DNA of 64,000 bases from Oscillospiraceae bacterium (GTDB taxonomy: Bacteria > Bacillota_A > Clostridia > Oscillospirales > WRJC01), in assembly GCA_009782405.1 (NCBI GenBank), contig WRJC01000014.1, positions 1 to 64,000 on the forward strand, written 5' to 3'. Shown here in pieces: positions 42,141 to 51,462 of this stretch (positions are counted from its first letter, which is position 1; each line of letters starts with the position of its first letter). The position numbers and the translations under genes were made by a program. The notes below the pieces were generated by a model. The model ran no database searches. It was not told the DNA's origin and was given only the letters and a program-made list of their open reading frames with translations.

Positions 42141-43241
42141 TTGATAGCCAAAAGAATCGAAACAGTGCAGCAAAAATTATCCCGGGAAAAAGAGCCCTCC
42201 GCATTCGTCTTGATATCCGAATGCAACAGGAGATACATGACCAATATCGCAACTTCAAACGGGTATGCCATAATAACCCCGAAAAACAAATATTTTTTCA
42301 CCGATTCGAGATACATCGAATTCGCAAAAAAAAGCCTCGACGGGATATATGAAACAAAACTTTTTCCCCAAAAAGAAGCGAAAGAACATTATGCCGGATT
42401 GTTGAAAAAAGAGAACATAAAAAATATACTGTACGAAGAAAACTATATATACCTCAAGACAAAAAAACATTTCGACGATTTGTTTTCCGGGTTCAAGCTC
42501 TGCGAAAGCGGCGGAATGATCGAAAAAATGCGGCAAGTAAAAGACGACGGGGAAATCGAGGACATAAAAAAAGCGCAAAATATAACAGATTCCGCATTCG
42601 CGCATATCCTAAAAACCTTATCTTCAAATGCGGAAACGATGACGGAAACGGATGTGGCGGCCGAACTCGAGTATTTCATGAAAAAGAACGGTGCAAAAAA
42701 AACGGCTTTCGATACGATTGCGGTATCGGGCAAAAAATCATCGTACCCGCACGGGCAGCCCGAAAACATAAAATTGTCGCAAGGTTTCCTCACGATGGAT
42801 TTCGGGGCGGAATACAACGGATATTGTTCGGATATGACAAGGACTGTTTGCATAGGCAAACCGAGCGCCAAAATGATCGAAGTGTACAACATCGTAAAAT
42901 CCGCCCAAAATGCGGCGCTGGACATGATAAAATCGGGGATTGACGGAAGCGAAGTTGACAAAGAAGCGAGAAAAATAATAAAAGACGGCGGCTACGGCGA
43001 TAATTTCGGGCATGGGCTCGGCCATTCGGTAGGGCTCGAAATACATGAAACCCCGGGTTTCCCGAAATCCGACAACGAAGAAAACAAAAAAAACGAAATT
43101 TCCGAAAATATGGTCATAACAGTGGAACCGGGAATATACATCGAAAACGAATTCGGGGTCCGGATCGAAGATTTGGCTGTCGTGAAAAAAAACGGCTGTT
43201 TGGATTTGACGAAAAGCGGCAAAGAGCTGATTGAAATATAA
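42141..43241 (+). CDS. M24B-family Xaa-Pro peptidase
   Basis: This protein of 366 residues joins a creatinase-like N-terminal domain (about 1-130) to a pita-bread metallopeptidase domain. The metal ligands are visible as Asp in DFGAEYNGYCSDMTRT, His in HGLGHSVGLEIHE, and Glu in EPGIYIENEFGVRIED. It should remove N-terminal residues preceding Pro from peptides (PepP or PepQ type). The start is a TTG seven bases after CGAGGTG, just after the lysA stop. It ends the speD operon. Confidence 0.9.
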   Translation: MIAKRIETVQQKLSREKEPSAFVLISECNRRYMTNIATSNGYAIITPKNKYFFTDSRYIEFAKKSLDGIYETKLFPQKEAKEHYAGLLKKENIKNILYEENYIYLKTKKHFDDLFSGFKLCESGGMIEKMRQVKDDGEIEDIKKAQNITDSAFAHILKTLSSNAETMTETDVAAELEYFMKKNGAKKTAFDTIAVSGKKSSYPHGQPENIKLSQGFLTMDFGAEYNGYCSDMTRTVCIGKPSAKMIEVYNIVKSAQNAALDMIKSGIDGSEVDKEARKIIKDGGYGDNFGHGLGHSVGLEIHETPGFPKSDNEENKKNEISENMVITVEPGIYIENEFGVRIEDLAVVKKNGCLDLTKSGKELIEI

Positions 43242-43284
43242 ATTTTCCTTATGTCTTGCATAAAAATAAAATATACCCAAGACT

Positions 43285-43302
43285 ATTGCATTTTTATGCA
43301 AT
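43285..43302 (+). promoter_or_regulatory. ArgR-like operator (ARG box)
   Basis: A perfect 18-base palindrome, ATTGCAT, four T and ATGCAAT, fits the ARG-box pattern (TGNAT, four weak bases, ATNCA). It overlaps the -35 of the argD promoter, so a bound arginine repressor would block RNA polymerase. A weaker half site is at 43257-43261. Confidence 0.6.
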
Positions 43303-43314
43303 ATAGTGTATAAT
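43286..43314 (+). promoter_or_regulatory. SigA-type promoter of argD-argF
   Basis: TTGCAT (43286-43291), a 17-base spacer and TATAAT (43309-43314) lie 54 bases before the argD ATG. The -35 is part of the ARG-box-like palindrome. Confidence 0.75.
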
Positions 43315-43367
43315 AATACAAAACTATAGTTTTAATATTTTAAATTAACGGAGGCAATGGAAATATC

Positions 43368-44555
43368 ATGCAGGAAATCATGAATCTTCACGATGAATAC
43401 ATAATGGGGACTTACGCCAGGTATCCCGTCGTATTGGTCGAAGGGAAAGGCTCTACGCTAAAAGACGCAGACGGAAAAAAATACATAGATTTCACAAGCG
43501 GAATCGGGGTAAATTCGCTCGGGGCGGCAAACGGCGGCTGGATTTCGGCGGTTACGGCCCAACTCAAAAAAATCCAGCACATATCCAATTATTATTATTC
43601 CGACGTCACGGCGAAATTGGCGCAAAAACTTGTCGGGTTCGCCAAGATGAAAAAAGTGTTTTTTTGCAATTCGGGGGCGGAAGCAAACGAAGGAGCGATA
43701 AAACTCGCCAGGAAATGCAGTTTCGACAAATACGGCGGGGGCAGGAACGCGATAATCACGCTGAAAAATTCGTTCCACGGCAGGACGATGGCCACGTTGG
43801 CCGCCACCGGACAAGAAGTTTTCCACAATTATTTTTTTCCATTCCCGCAAGGCTTCAGATTTGTCGAAAGCAACAAAATCGACGAGTTCAAAAAAGAAAC
43901 CGACAATAATTCCGACATATGCGCAATCATAATCGAACCGATACAGGGCGAAAGCGGCGTGAATTTCATTTGCAGGGACTATGCAAAAAAAATCTTTGAA
44001 ATATGCAAAGAAAAAGACATTTTGCTTATTTTTGACGAAGTGCAGACAGGAGTGGCGAGGACCGGAAAAATTTTCGCCCACGAATATTTTGAGATTGAAG
44101 CTGACATAGTCACGCTCGCCAAAGGCCTGGGCGGGGGGCTTCCGATAGGGGCTTTTCTTTGCGGGGAAAAACTCGAAAAAACGCTCGATTCCGGCAAGCA
44201 CGGCTCGACATTCGGGGGCAATTTGGCCGTGTGCGCAGGAGCGCTGGAAGTTTTGGAAACTGTTTCAACCCCCGAATTTTTGGATGGGGTCGTCAAAAAG
44301 GGCGAATACATAGTTGAAAAGATAAAAAAAATGAACAGTCCGGCCATTTCAGAAATACGCCAGAAGGGGCTTATGATCGGATTGCAGCTGAAATTGAAAG
44401 AAGGCGAAACCCCGAAAGATTACGCAAAAAAATGCCTGATTGAAGGATTGCTCGTTTTGACTGCGGGCGACGACGTTTTGCGTTTTCTGCCTCCTCTTGT
44501 CATATCGTACGGGGAAATCGACGCGGGGCTTGAAATATTGTCTAAAATTTTATAG
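43368..44555 (+). CDS. argD: Acetylornithine aminotransferase (ArgD)
   Basis: This class III PLP aminotransferase of 395 residues makes N-acetylornithine in arginine synthesis. It has the FCNSGAEANEGAIKLARK block, the NSFHGRTMATLAATGQ segment, LIFDEVQTGVARTGK and the PLP lysine in TLAKGLGGGLPIG. The short length and direct link to argF fit ArgD rather than gamma-aminobutyrate or ornithine aminotransferase. The start is after GGAGG at 43351, with a second ATG four codons in. The argF gene follows 11 bases later. Confidence 0.93.
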   Translation: MQEIMNLHDEYIMGTYARYPVVLVEGKGSTLKDADGKKYIDFTSGIGVNSLGAANGGWISAVTAQLKKIQHISNYYYSDVTAKLAQKLVGFAKMKKVFFCNSGAEANEGAIKLARKCSFDKYGGGRNAIITLKNSFHGRTMATLAATGQEVFHNYFFPFPQGFRFVESNKIDEFKKETDNNSDICAIIIEPIQGESGVNFICRDYAKKIFEICKEKDILLIFDEVQTGVARTGKIFAHEYFEIEADIVTLAKGLGGGLPIGAFLCGEKLEKTLDSGKHGSTFGGNLAVCAGALEVLETVSTPEFLDGVVKKGEYIVEKIKKMNSPAISEIRQKGLMIGLQLKLKEGETPKDYAKKCLIEGLLVLTAGDDVLRFLPPLVISYGEIDAGLEILSKIL

Positions 44556-44566
44556 GAGGGACATTT

Positions 44567-45493
44567 ATGTACAAACATTTATTGAAAATGGCCGATTTGA
44601 CCAAAGAAGATATTTTTGAAATATTCGAACTGGCCGAAAAATTGAAAAATTACAACAAAAACAAAATAGAGCATCCGTTATTGAAAAACAAAACGCTGGG
44701 AATGATATTCACGAAAGCTTCCACGAGGACGAGGGTTTCTTTTGAAGTGGGCATGACCCAGCTCGGCGGCAAAGCGATATTTTTATCGCAAAGCGAATTG
44801 CAGCTGGGCAGGGGGGAAAGCATATATGACACGGCGAAAGTTTTGTCCCGCTATGTAGAGGGGATCATGATCAGGACTTTCGAACAAAAAGATGCGGAAG
44901 ATTTGGCCAAGTATGGCAGCATTCCCGTCATAAACGGACTGACGGACTATGCCCACCCGTGCCAGGTGCTCGCGGACTTGATGACTGTGAAAGAATACAA
45001 ATTCAAAGAAGGCAAAACGTTCGAAAATTTGAAACTGTGTTTTGTCGGCGACGGTTTCAACATGGCAAACTCGCTCCTCGTCGGGGGTTTGACAGTGGGC
45101 ATGAACGTTTCGATAGCAAACCCGAAAGGCTATGAAATAAGCCGGGAAATGAAAAATTTCGGCGAAAAATTCAAAAACAGGTTCACTTTCACAAACGACG
45201 CGAAAGAAGCGGCGAAAGAAGCGGACGTGCTGGTCACGGACGCATGGTGCAGCATGGGGCAATCCGGCGAAGAAAACCGCAAGGAAGCATTCAAGGATTA
45301 CAAAATAGATTCGGATTTGATGAAGAACGCAAAAAAAGACGCGATGGTGCTGCATTGCCTTCCGGCCTATAAAGACCAGGAAATATCATCAGAGGTGTTC
45401 GCCGAGCATGAAAACGAAATTTTCGACGAAGCGGAAAACAGGCTGCATGCGCAAAAGGCCGTGATGGTAAAATTGATGGGGCAAAACATATAA
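44567..45493 (+). CDS. argF: Ornithine carbamoyltransferase
   Basis: This protein of 308 residues makes citrulline from ornithine and carbamoyl phosphate. It has the carbamoyl-phosphate site ASTRTRVSFE, the HPCQVLADL motif and the ornithine loop HCLPAY. The length matches the anabolic form. The ATG follows TAGGAGGG. It is co-transcribed with argD; no argB, argC or argJ lies in the window. Confidence 0.96.
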   Translation: MYKHLLKMADLTKEDIFEIFELAEKLKNYNKNKIEHPLLKNKTLGMIFTKASTRTRVSFEVGMTQLGGKAIFLSQSELQLGRGESIYDTAKVLSRYVEGIMIRTFEQKDAEDLAKYGSIPVINGLTDYAHPCQVLADLMTVKEYKFKEGKTFENLKLCFVGDGFNMANSLLVGGLTVGMNVSIANPKGYEISREMKNFGEKFKNRFTFTNDAKEAAKEADVLVTDAWCSMGQSGEENRKEAFKDYKIDSDLMKNAKKDAMVLHCLPAYKDQEISSEVFAEHENEIFDEAENRLHAQKAVMVKLMGQNI

Positions 45494-45519
45494 AAAGGCA
45501 GCTATAAGGAGAGTATTGT

Positions 45520-46509
45520 ATGGCGATACTGGTTACGGGCGGGGCGGGGTACATCGGAAGCCACGCGGTGAAAATTTTAGATGACATAGGCCGCGAGACT
45601 GTTGTAATCGACAACCTCGCGAAAGGGCACGAAAAGGCGCTGAAACCGAGCGGCGCCAAATTTTACAAAGGCGACGTGGGTGACAGGGAGTTGCTGTGCA
45701 AAGTGTTCGGCGAAAACAGAATCGAAGGGGTCATGCATTTCGCCGCTTGTTCCCTTGTCGGCGAAAGCCAGGGCACGCCCTATATATACTACAAAAACAA
45801 CGTCGTGGCCACATTGGAACTCCTAAATGCCATGATCGAATATGGCGTGAAATATATGGTGTTCAGCTCGACCGCCTCGACTTACGGCATACCGAAAAAC
45901 ATACCGGTATCAGAAAGCGACGAGCAAAACCCGATAAACACTTACGGGGACACGAAACTCGCAATCGAAAAAATGCTCGCTTGCTTCGACCGGGCATATG
46001 GATTGAAATACGTTTCTCTGAGGTATTTCAACGTGGCGGGCGCATACAAAACCGGGGAAATAGGCGAAGACCATGCGACCGAAACGCATCTGATACCTAT
46101 AGTGTTGCAAGTGGCAAACAAAAAATCCGAAAAAATATATATCTACGGCGGCGATTACAACACCCCCGACGGCACGAATGTCAGGGACTATATCCATGTG
46201 GAGGATCTGATCGAGGCGCACATAAAAGCGCTGGAATATCTAAAAAACAAAAACAAATCCGATTGTTTCAATTTGGGGAGCGGCGGCGGGTATTCAAACC
46301 TCGAAATCGTGAATACCGCGAGAAAAATCACCGGATGCGAAATTCCCGCCGAAATCGCGCAAAGGAGGCCCGGCGACCCTGACATATTGATAGCTTCGAG
46401 CGAAAAAGCCGAAAGGGTTTTGGGGTGGAAAAAACAATATAAAACTATCGAGAGCATAATAGAATCGGCGTGGAAATGGCATAAAAGCCATCCGAACGGC
46501 TACAATTGA
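45520..46509 (+). CDS. galE: UDP-glucose 4-epimerase
   Basis: This 329-residue short-chain dehydrogenase-fold enzyme interconverts UDP-glucose and UDP-galactose. The NAD-binding GGAGYIGSH is at residue 7, the catalytic pair is in SSTASTYG and YGDTKLAIEK (Tyr and Lys), and the late segment RRPGDPD is typical of GalE. The ATG follows AAGGAGAG. It may be read from the arg promoter or its own. It supports polysaccharide building. Confidence 0.94.
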   Translation: MAILVTGGAGYIGSHAVKILDDIGRETVVIDNLAKGHEKALKPSGAKFYKGDVGDRELLCKVFGENRIEGVMHFAACSLVGESQGTPYIYYKNNVVATLELLNAMIEYGVKYMVFSSTASTYGIPKNIPVSESDEQNPINTYGDTKLAIEKMLACFDRAYGLKYVSLRYFNVAGAYKTGEIGEDHATETHLIPIVLQVANKKSEKIYIYGGDYNTPDGTNVRDYIHVEDLIEAHIKALEYLKNKNKSDCFNLGSGGGYSNLEIVNTARKITGCEIPAEIAQRRPGDPDILIASSEKAERVLGWKKQYKTIESIIESAWKWHKSHPNGYN

Positions 46510-46556
46510 AATCCGTAGCGATAATTATTATATATTAAAAAGAGAGGTAATTAGGT

Positions 46557-47318
46557 ATGGCGACAAAAAAAATCGGGCTCCAAATTTATTCCATCCGCGA
46601 CATTTACGCAAAAAGCCCGGCGGAAGCTTTCAAGCTTACCAAAGAATGCGGCTACGAAGCAGTGGATATGTTCGGACCTGTGACGATGGGGGCCGAAGAA
46701 TTGAAAAAGCTGCTCGATGATTTCGGGCTTGAATGCTGCGGCTGGCACGCTTCCTGGGATTATATCAGCAAGCCGGACATTTTGGAAATGTATGCGGCTT
46801 ACAACAAAGTCATAGGCAACAAATATCTCATTTGCCCGGGGCTCCCTTTCGCTTGGAAAGAAAAAACGACAAAAGAAGAATGGCTCGAAGCTGCTGCCAA
46901 ATTAAACGAAATAGCCGCCCAGCTCAAAAAACACGGGATGTACACGGGATTGCACTCCCATAGCGTGGAATTCAAGCCCACAGAAGGATCCGACGAATTC
47001 CCGTGGGATATAATCGCCAAAAATACCGTTTCCGACGTGGTTATGCAACTCGACATGGGAAACACATACGCGGCTGGGACGGAACCGGTTGCTGTGCTCG
47101 AAAGATATCCGGGAAGAGCCAGAACGGTGCATATCAAGCCGTATTCGCTGACGAAAGGAATGGGGGTCCCTGTCGGCGAAGACGACATTGACTGGGACAA
47201 AACCGTGAAATTTTGCAATTCGATAGGAAACACCGAATACTTTATAGTCGAGTATGAAGAAGCGGACGCGAAAACCGGAATAAAAGCTTGCATCGACAAT
47301 TTTAAAAAAATATTGTAA
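46557..47318 (+). CDS. TIM-barrel sugar phosphate isomerase/epimerase
   Basis: This 253-residue protein belongs to the xylose-isomerase-like TIM-barrel superfamily. It opens with IGLQIYSIRD and has metal-binding residues in YTGLHSHSVEF, MQLDMGN and HIKPYS. Members isomerise or dehydrate sugars, inositols or hydroxypyruvate. The start follows AGAGAGG at the usual distance. A strong hairpin follows the stop. Substrate unknown. Confidence 0.85.
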   Translation: MATKKIGLQIYSIRDIYAKSPAEAFKLTKECGYEAVDMFGPVTMGAEELKKLLDDFGLECCGWHASWDYISKPDILEMYAAYNKVIGNKYLICPGLPFAWKEKTTKEEWLEAAAKLNEIAAQLKKHGMYTGLHSHSVEFKPTEGSDEFPWDIIAKNTVSDVVMQLDMGNTYAAGTEPVAVLERYPGRARTVHIKPYSLTKGMGVPVGEDDIDWDKTVKFCNSIGNTEYFIVEYEEADAKTGIKACIDNFKKIL

Positions 47319-47340
47319 AAGTTAAAATTTGAACAAGATG

Positions 47341-47378
47341 GCGCCCCGGGCCAAAAGCCCGTTTGGGCGCTTCTTTTC
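47341..47378 (+). terminator. Rho-independent terminator
   Basis: A two-part hairpin pairs GCGCCC (47341-47346) with GGGCGC (47365-47370) and CGGGC (47347-47351) with GCCCG (47357-47361), with a TTT bulge. It is followed by TTCTTTTCT. It ends the transcript from the sugar isomerase. Confidence 0.8.
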
Positions 47379-47413
47379 TGCGTTGGCAATAAATTAAAAT
47401 ATTCGCAAAATAC

Positions 47414-47442
47414 TTGAAAAATCCGCGAAAATCTGATATAAT
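47414..47442 (+). promoter_or_regulatory. SigA-type promoter of the hybrid histidine kinase
   Basis: TTGAAA (47414-47419), a 17-base spacer and TATAAT (47437-47442) lie 30 bases before the kinase start. Confidence 0.8.
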
Positions 47443-47471
47443 GGGCATATATGGAAAAACGGGGGGTTTAT

Positions 47472-49091
47472 ATGGAAATGGAAACGCAACTGCCGGAAAA
47501 TGGCTGCGAGGCGAAAAATACGGAAAATGCGAACGCTCCGGGACAATTTGAAACGATATGGAACAACGTCGAAAGCGGAATCGCCGTCATAGATTCGGAA
47601 ACCCGGGAAATATTGAACGTAAATCCCGTCGCAGTCCATATGTACGGCGGGCCCAAAGAAGATATGCTCGGCAAGATATGCCAAAAAGTTTTTTGTCCCG
47701 CGCAAAAATGCCCGATTTTAGATTTGGAGCAGACAGTAGACCGCAGCGAGCGGAAATTTGTAAAAGCGGACGGATCCGCCGTCCAAATTATAAAATCAGT
47801 GGCAAAAATACAATATGGCGGGCGAGCGGCGTTAATCGAGAGTTTTGCCGACATTTCACACATAAAAGAAGCGGACGAACAAAAGCACATGCTGGAATTG
47901 GCAGAACAGGCAAACCGTTCCAAATCCGAATTTTTGGCGAATATGAGCCATGAAATGCGGACGCCCATGAATGCGATCATCGGAATGGCGAATCTGGGGA
48001 TGGCGGCTGACGATACGGAAAGGATGCGATATTATTTTGCGAAAATCAACGAAGCGTCCAAACATCTCCTCGGCGTCATCGACGACGTTTTGGATATGTC
48101 CAAAATCGAATCGGGCAAATTTGAGCTTTCGCCCGCAGAATTCGAATTCGAAAAAATGTTGCTGCGGGCTCTCGAAATAAACCGCGCCCAAATAGACGAA
48201 AAAAAACAAATTTTTTCCATGCATTTCGATGGCTCCATCCCCAGAAAATTGTGGGGCGATGAACAGCGCTTGTCTCAGGCTATCGCGAATTTGCTCGGCA
48301 ACGCAGTAAAATTCACGCCGATGGAAGGCTCTATAACGCTGAATGCGAAATATTTGGTCGAAAAAAACGATTTCTGCTCAATACAGATTTCAATTGCCGA
48401 CACGGGAGTCGGCATAGGCAGGGAACAACAATCCAAATTGTTCCAACCTTTCCAACAAGCCGAAAACGGCATATCGCGCAGATTTGGCGGAACGGGCCTC
48501 GGGCTTGCCATTTCGAAAAACATCATAGAAATGATGGGCGGAAGAATATGGGTCGAATCCGAACTCGGCAAAGGCGCCACCTTCGCTTTTACGGTCCAAT
48601 TGAAATCAAGCGAAGAATTCCCGACTTGCGGGAAGCGGCAAACATTTGGCGCGCAACCAAAAAAAACGGGACAATTCGCAAAATTTCGGATATTGCTGGC
48701 AGAGGACGTCGAAATAAACAAGGAAATCGTTTTTGCGCTGCTTGAACCGACGGGCATAAAAATAGACTGCGCGGAAAATGGCAGGAAAGCGCTCGATATG
48801 TTCGCCGCAGACCCCGACATTTACGATCTGATATTCATGGATATGCAGATGCCGGAAATGGACGGACTTGAAGCGACGCGAGCCATACGGAAACTCGGAA
48901 TGCCCAAAGCCGAAACGATCCCCATCATCGCCATGAGCGCAAACGTGTTCAAAGAAGACGTCGAAAATTGCCTTGCGGCGGGAATGAACGGACATGTCGG
49001 CAAACCGCTCGATTTCCATGAGGTCATGGACAAGCTTGATGCATATTTGTCGGAGGAAAATGGAAAAACGCAAAATCTCCCGAAATCATAA
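47472..49091 (+). CDS. Soluble hybrid sensor histidine kinase (PAS-HisKA-HATPase-REC)
   Basis: This protein of 539 residues has no membrane segment. An N-terminal PAS domain (about 22-135) contains three closely spaced Cys (CQKVFCPAQKC) that could bind a metal or haem or sense redox. The HisKA motif is FLANMSHEMRTPMNAIIGM with the phosphorylated His160. The HATPase boxes are at about 265-380 (N box near residue 275, G boxes DTGVGIG and GGTGLGLAIS). A receiver domain (about 405-525) has Asp457 in FMDMQMPEMDG. The start at 47472 follows GGGGGG; an ATG at 47451 is an alternative. No response regulator is adjacent. Confidence 0.93.
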   Translation: MEMETQLPENGCEAKNTENANAPGQFETIWNNVESGIAVIDSETREILNVNPVAVHMYGGPKEDMLGKICQKVFCPAQKCPILDLEQTVDRSERKFVKADGSAVQIIKSVAKIQYGGRAALIESFADISHIKEADEQKHMLELAEQANRSKSEFLANMSHEMRTPMNAIIGMANLGMAADDTERMRYYFAKINEASKHLLGVIDDVLDMSKIESGKFELSPAEFEFEKMLLRALEINRAQIDEKKQIFSMHFDGSIPRKLWGDEQRLSQAIANLLGNAVKFTPMEGSITLNAKYLVEKNDFCSIQISIADTGVGIGREQQSKLFQPFQQAENGISRRFGGTGLGLAISKNIIEMMGGRIWVESELGKGATFAFTVQLKSSEEFPTCGKRQTFGAQPKKTGQFAKFRILLAEDVEINKEIVFALLEPTGIKIDCAENGRKALDMFAADPDIYDLIFMDMQMPEMDGLEATRAIRKLGMPKAETIPIIAMSANVFKEDVENCLAAGMNGHVGKPLDFHEVMDKLDAYLSEENGKTQNLPKS

Positions 49092-49099
49092 AAACCACT

Positions 49100-51430
49100 T
49101 TATTTTCCAATTGATGCGCAATCAAACGCATTGTCGAGGCTCGCGATGATTTTGAGCCAATTTTTGTATCGGGCCAGCTCCATTGGAAAATGGCCGAGCA
49201 CATAATGGTTGCAAGACTTTTTGCCGCCGATCTCCCACTCGATCAAAATAAGCCGCTTTTCGCCGTGCGAAACATTTATATTTGCGATATGCGCGTTTGA
49301 ATTTGCCGGCGAATGAAAGCCTCCATCGCTTATCGTTTCTCCGGTTTCCCCGTCCCAAAGCCTGTATTTGCCAAAATGGCTTTCCAATGTGTCATTTGAA
49401 ACTTTGACTTCACAACGCCAGTTTTCGGGTTCGGCCAGCATTACGCAAATCGGGTTTTGCACGCGCTTGATATAATGATAAGCCAATTTTTTGTTGAAAT
49501 AATAATCGGCGACTGCATCTGAAAACTGCGGCCACCCGTCTATCATGTTCCACCAGATTATGCCGGTCCTGCGCCATTTGGCCAAGCGGGTGGTTTCGAT
49601 GAAATGCTTCTTGGCTTCCGCCTGGTTTATCTGGGAGGCCAAAATGAAATCTTCGAGATTGTCGGGGCATATTCCGAAATATTCTTTTATCTGGTTTGCC
49701 ATCAGCTCGACTCTGTATGCGTAGTTTCCGTTTTTGCCGAATGCGTCGGCAGAATGCAGTATCCATTCTTCGTTGTCCTGATATGGGAACAATTTTTCCG
49801 GCGACAAAAATTTTTCCAGGGAAGATTTCGAAGGGCAGCCGTGATAACCGGTTTCGCTGATGAAATGCACTGTTTTATTATGGTAAAATTCCGCTTTGAA
49901 AGTATCCCTCGCGCCCCACAAATGGTCTTCCGGCATATGCCCGAAAGGGTTCCCCGTCGCATAGGCTTCGGGCGAAAAATACGGCGAACTGGGCAAATAC
50001 GGCCTTGACGGGTCTTCGTTTTCGACGATTGTCTTTAAGAGTTCGCGGGTGAGGTAATTTGAATTCGGATCCATCTTGCGGCTCGCGTAATTGTAGTCGC
50101 ATTCATTGTCCCCCGCCCATAAAACAATCGACGGGTGGCAGCGCAGTTTTCTGACCACCGAGATCGCCTCGAGGCGCATTTTTTCGTAAAATTCGGGATT
50201 TCGGGGATACAAGGCGCAAGCCATGGAAAAATCCTGCCAAACCATTATTCCGTATTTGTCGCACAAATCGAAGAAATCGTGGTCTTCATAGAGATTGCCT
50301 CCCCAGCAACGCAAAATGTTGCAATTCGTATCGGAAAAAAGCGCGAGGGCATCGCCATATCTGTTTTTGTCATTTGAATGGAAAGCGTCTAAGGGAACCC
50401 AGTTCGAACCTTTGCACATTATCGGCTCCCCATTGACGATAAACTTGAAATCTCCGGGATTATCGAGGGAAGTGACCGCTGTGCGCTTCAATTCCAATGT
50501 CCGTATGCCAAGCGTCGTTTCAATCGAGTTCAAGACAGCGCCTTTGCAAACAAGCGAGGCTTTTACATTATATACCCGGGCTTCGCCGTAGCCGCGCGGC
50601 CACCACAACTTGCAATCGTCGAACCATATCCCAAATGCCCCCGTGACAAACCATATTTCATGCAAATGGGACAAAACGAGTTTTTCGCCGTCGAATATCT
50701 CGACTGCGAGCGACAAATCTTTGTATTCGCATATATCCGTCTGTATTTGATACATCACGTTCAGATATGCGCCCGACTTGCCGGATTGCCTGTGCACCGA
50801 ATTGGTGGTCACATAAAATTGTTTTATTTGATTGTTCGGCCTGTATTCGAAAAAGACGTCGCGGCATATGCCGCTTGTGACGGCTCGGCACAAAATGTCC
50901 CAGCCGTAGGACGAAACGGGCCTGCGCAAACTCAAAGCTTCGTAGCAGCCCTGTTGCGCGTTTTGGATCGCGGTGAAATTGCCCGCGAGTTTCTCCGCTT
51001 CCAGAATCGGCGAAAGTATGTGCACTGCAATTTCGTTTCTGCCTGCCGCGATATAATCGGTGACGTCGAATTCATGCGCAATCATCGCATTGTCGCTTTT
51101 GCCCGCGAGTTTTTTGTTTATATAATATTCCGCCACGCAATCGACAGCCTCAAATATAATATATGCCCGCTCGCCAAAACCGGGCATATCGGCAATTTCA
51201 AACTCCCGGGTGTAATACCATTCGTAAAATTCGTATTTTCTCAAGTTTTTCATGCCCATCCCCGCATATGGATCGGGTATGATCCCATTTTTGAAAAGCG
51301 CGGTTTGCGCCTCGCCCGGAACTTGTGCCAAAAGATATTCTTTTCCTTCTAAGTCAGCTAAATTTATGACCGGAGTGCGCTTTTGCTCGAAGCCGTATAG
51401 TTTCCATTCGCCGTTTAAAGATATTTTCAT
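49100..51430 (-). CDS. Glycoside hydrolase family 2, beta-mannosidase type
   Basis: This enzyme of 776 residues opens with LNGEWKLYGF, has the sugar-binding and Ig-like domains of GH2, and then the TIM barrel. The acid-base Glu443 lies in LWAGDNECDY, and the nucleophile Glu526 in HFISETGYHG. This WxGxNE arrangement and the QDFSMACALYPRNPEF segment are those of beta-mannosidases, which remove mannose from beta-manno-oligosaccharides or from the Man-beta-GlcNAc core. No signal peptide, so it is cytoplasmic. The ATG lies nine bases after AAGGAG. It is downstream of a flavoprotein gene by 32 bases. Confidence 0.93.
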   Translation of the reverse strand: MKISLNGEWKLYGFEQKRTPVINLADLEGKEYLLAQVPGEAQTALFKNGIIPDPYAGMGMKNLRKYEFYEWYYTREFEIADMPGFGERAYIIFEAVDCVAEYYINKKLAGKSDNAMIAHEFDVTDYIAAGRNEIAVHILSPILEAEKLAGNFTAIQNAQQGCYEALSLRRPVSSYGWDILCRAVTSGICRDVFFEYRPNNQIKQFYVTTNSVHRQSGKSGAYLNVMYQIQTDICEYKDLSLAVEIFDGEKLVLSHLHEIWFVTGAFGIWFDDCKLWWPRGYGEARVYNVKASLVCKGAVLNSIETTLGIRTLELKRTAVTSLDNPGDFKFIVNGEPIMCKGSNWVPLDAFHSNDKNRYGDALALFSDTNCNILRCWGGNLYEDHDFFDLCDKYGIMVWQDFSMACALYPRNPEFYEKMRLEAISVVRKLRCHPSIVLWAGDNECDYNYASRKMDPNSNYLTRELLKTIVENEDPSRPYLPSSPYFSPEAYATGNPFGHMPEDHLWGARDTFKAEFYHNKTVHFISETGYHGCPSKSSLEKFLSPEKLFPYQDNEEWILHSADAFGKNGNYAYRVELMANQIKEYFGICPDNLEDFILASQINQAEAKKHFIETTRLAKWRRTGIIWWNMIDGWPQFSDAVADYYFNKKLAYHYIKRVQNPICVMLAEPENWRCEVKVSNDTLESHFGKYRLWDGETGETISDGGFHSPANSNAHIANINVSHGEKRLILIEWEIGGKKSCNHYVLGHFPMELARYKNWLKIIASLDNAFDCASIGK

Positions 51431-51462
51431 GTTTTTTGCTCCTTTTTCGCATTTTATCAAAA

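Noticed and set aside
41301..42173. Antisense frame of 290 codons over lysA
   Set aside because: It is Arg/Ser/Cys-rich shadow sequence of a well conserved gene, with no start signal.
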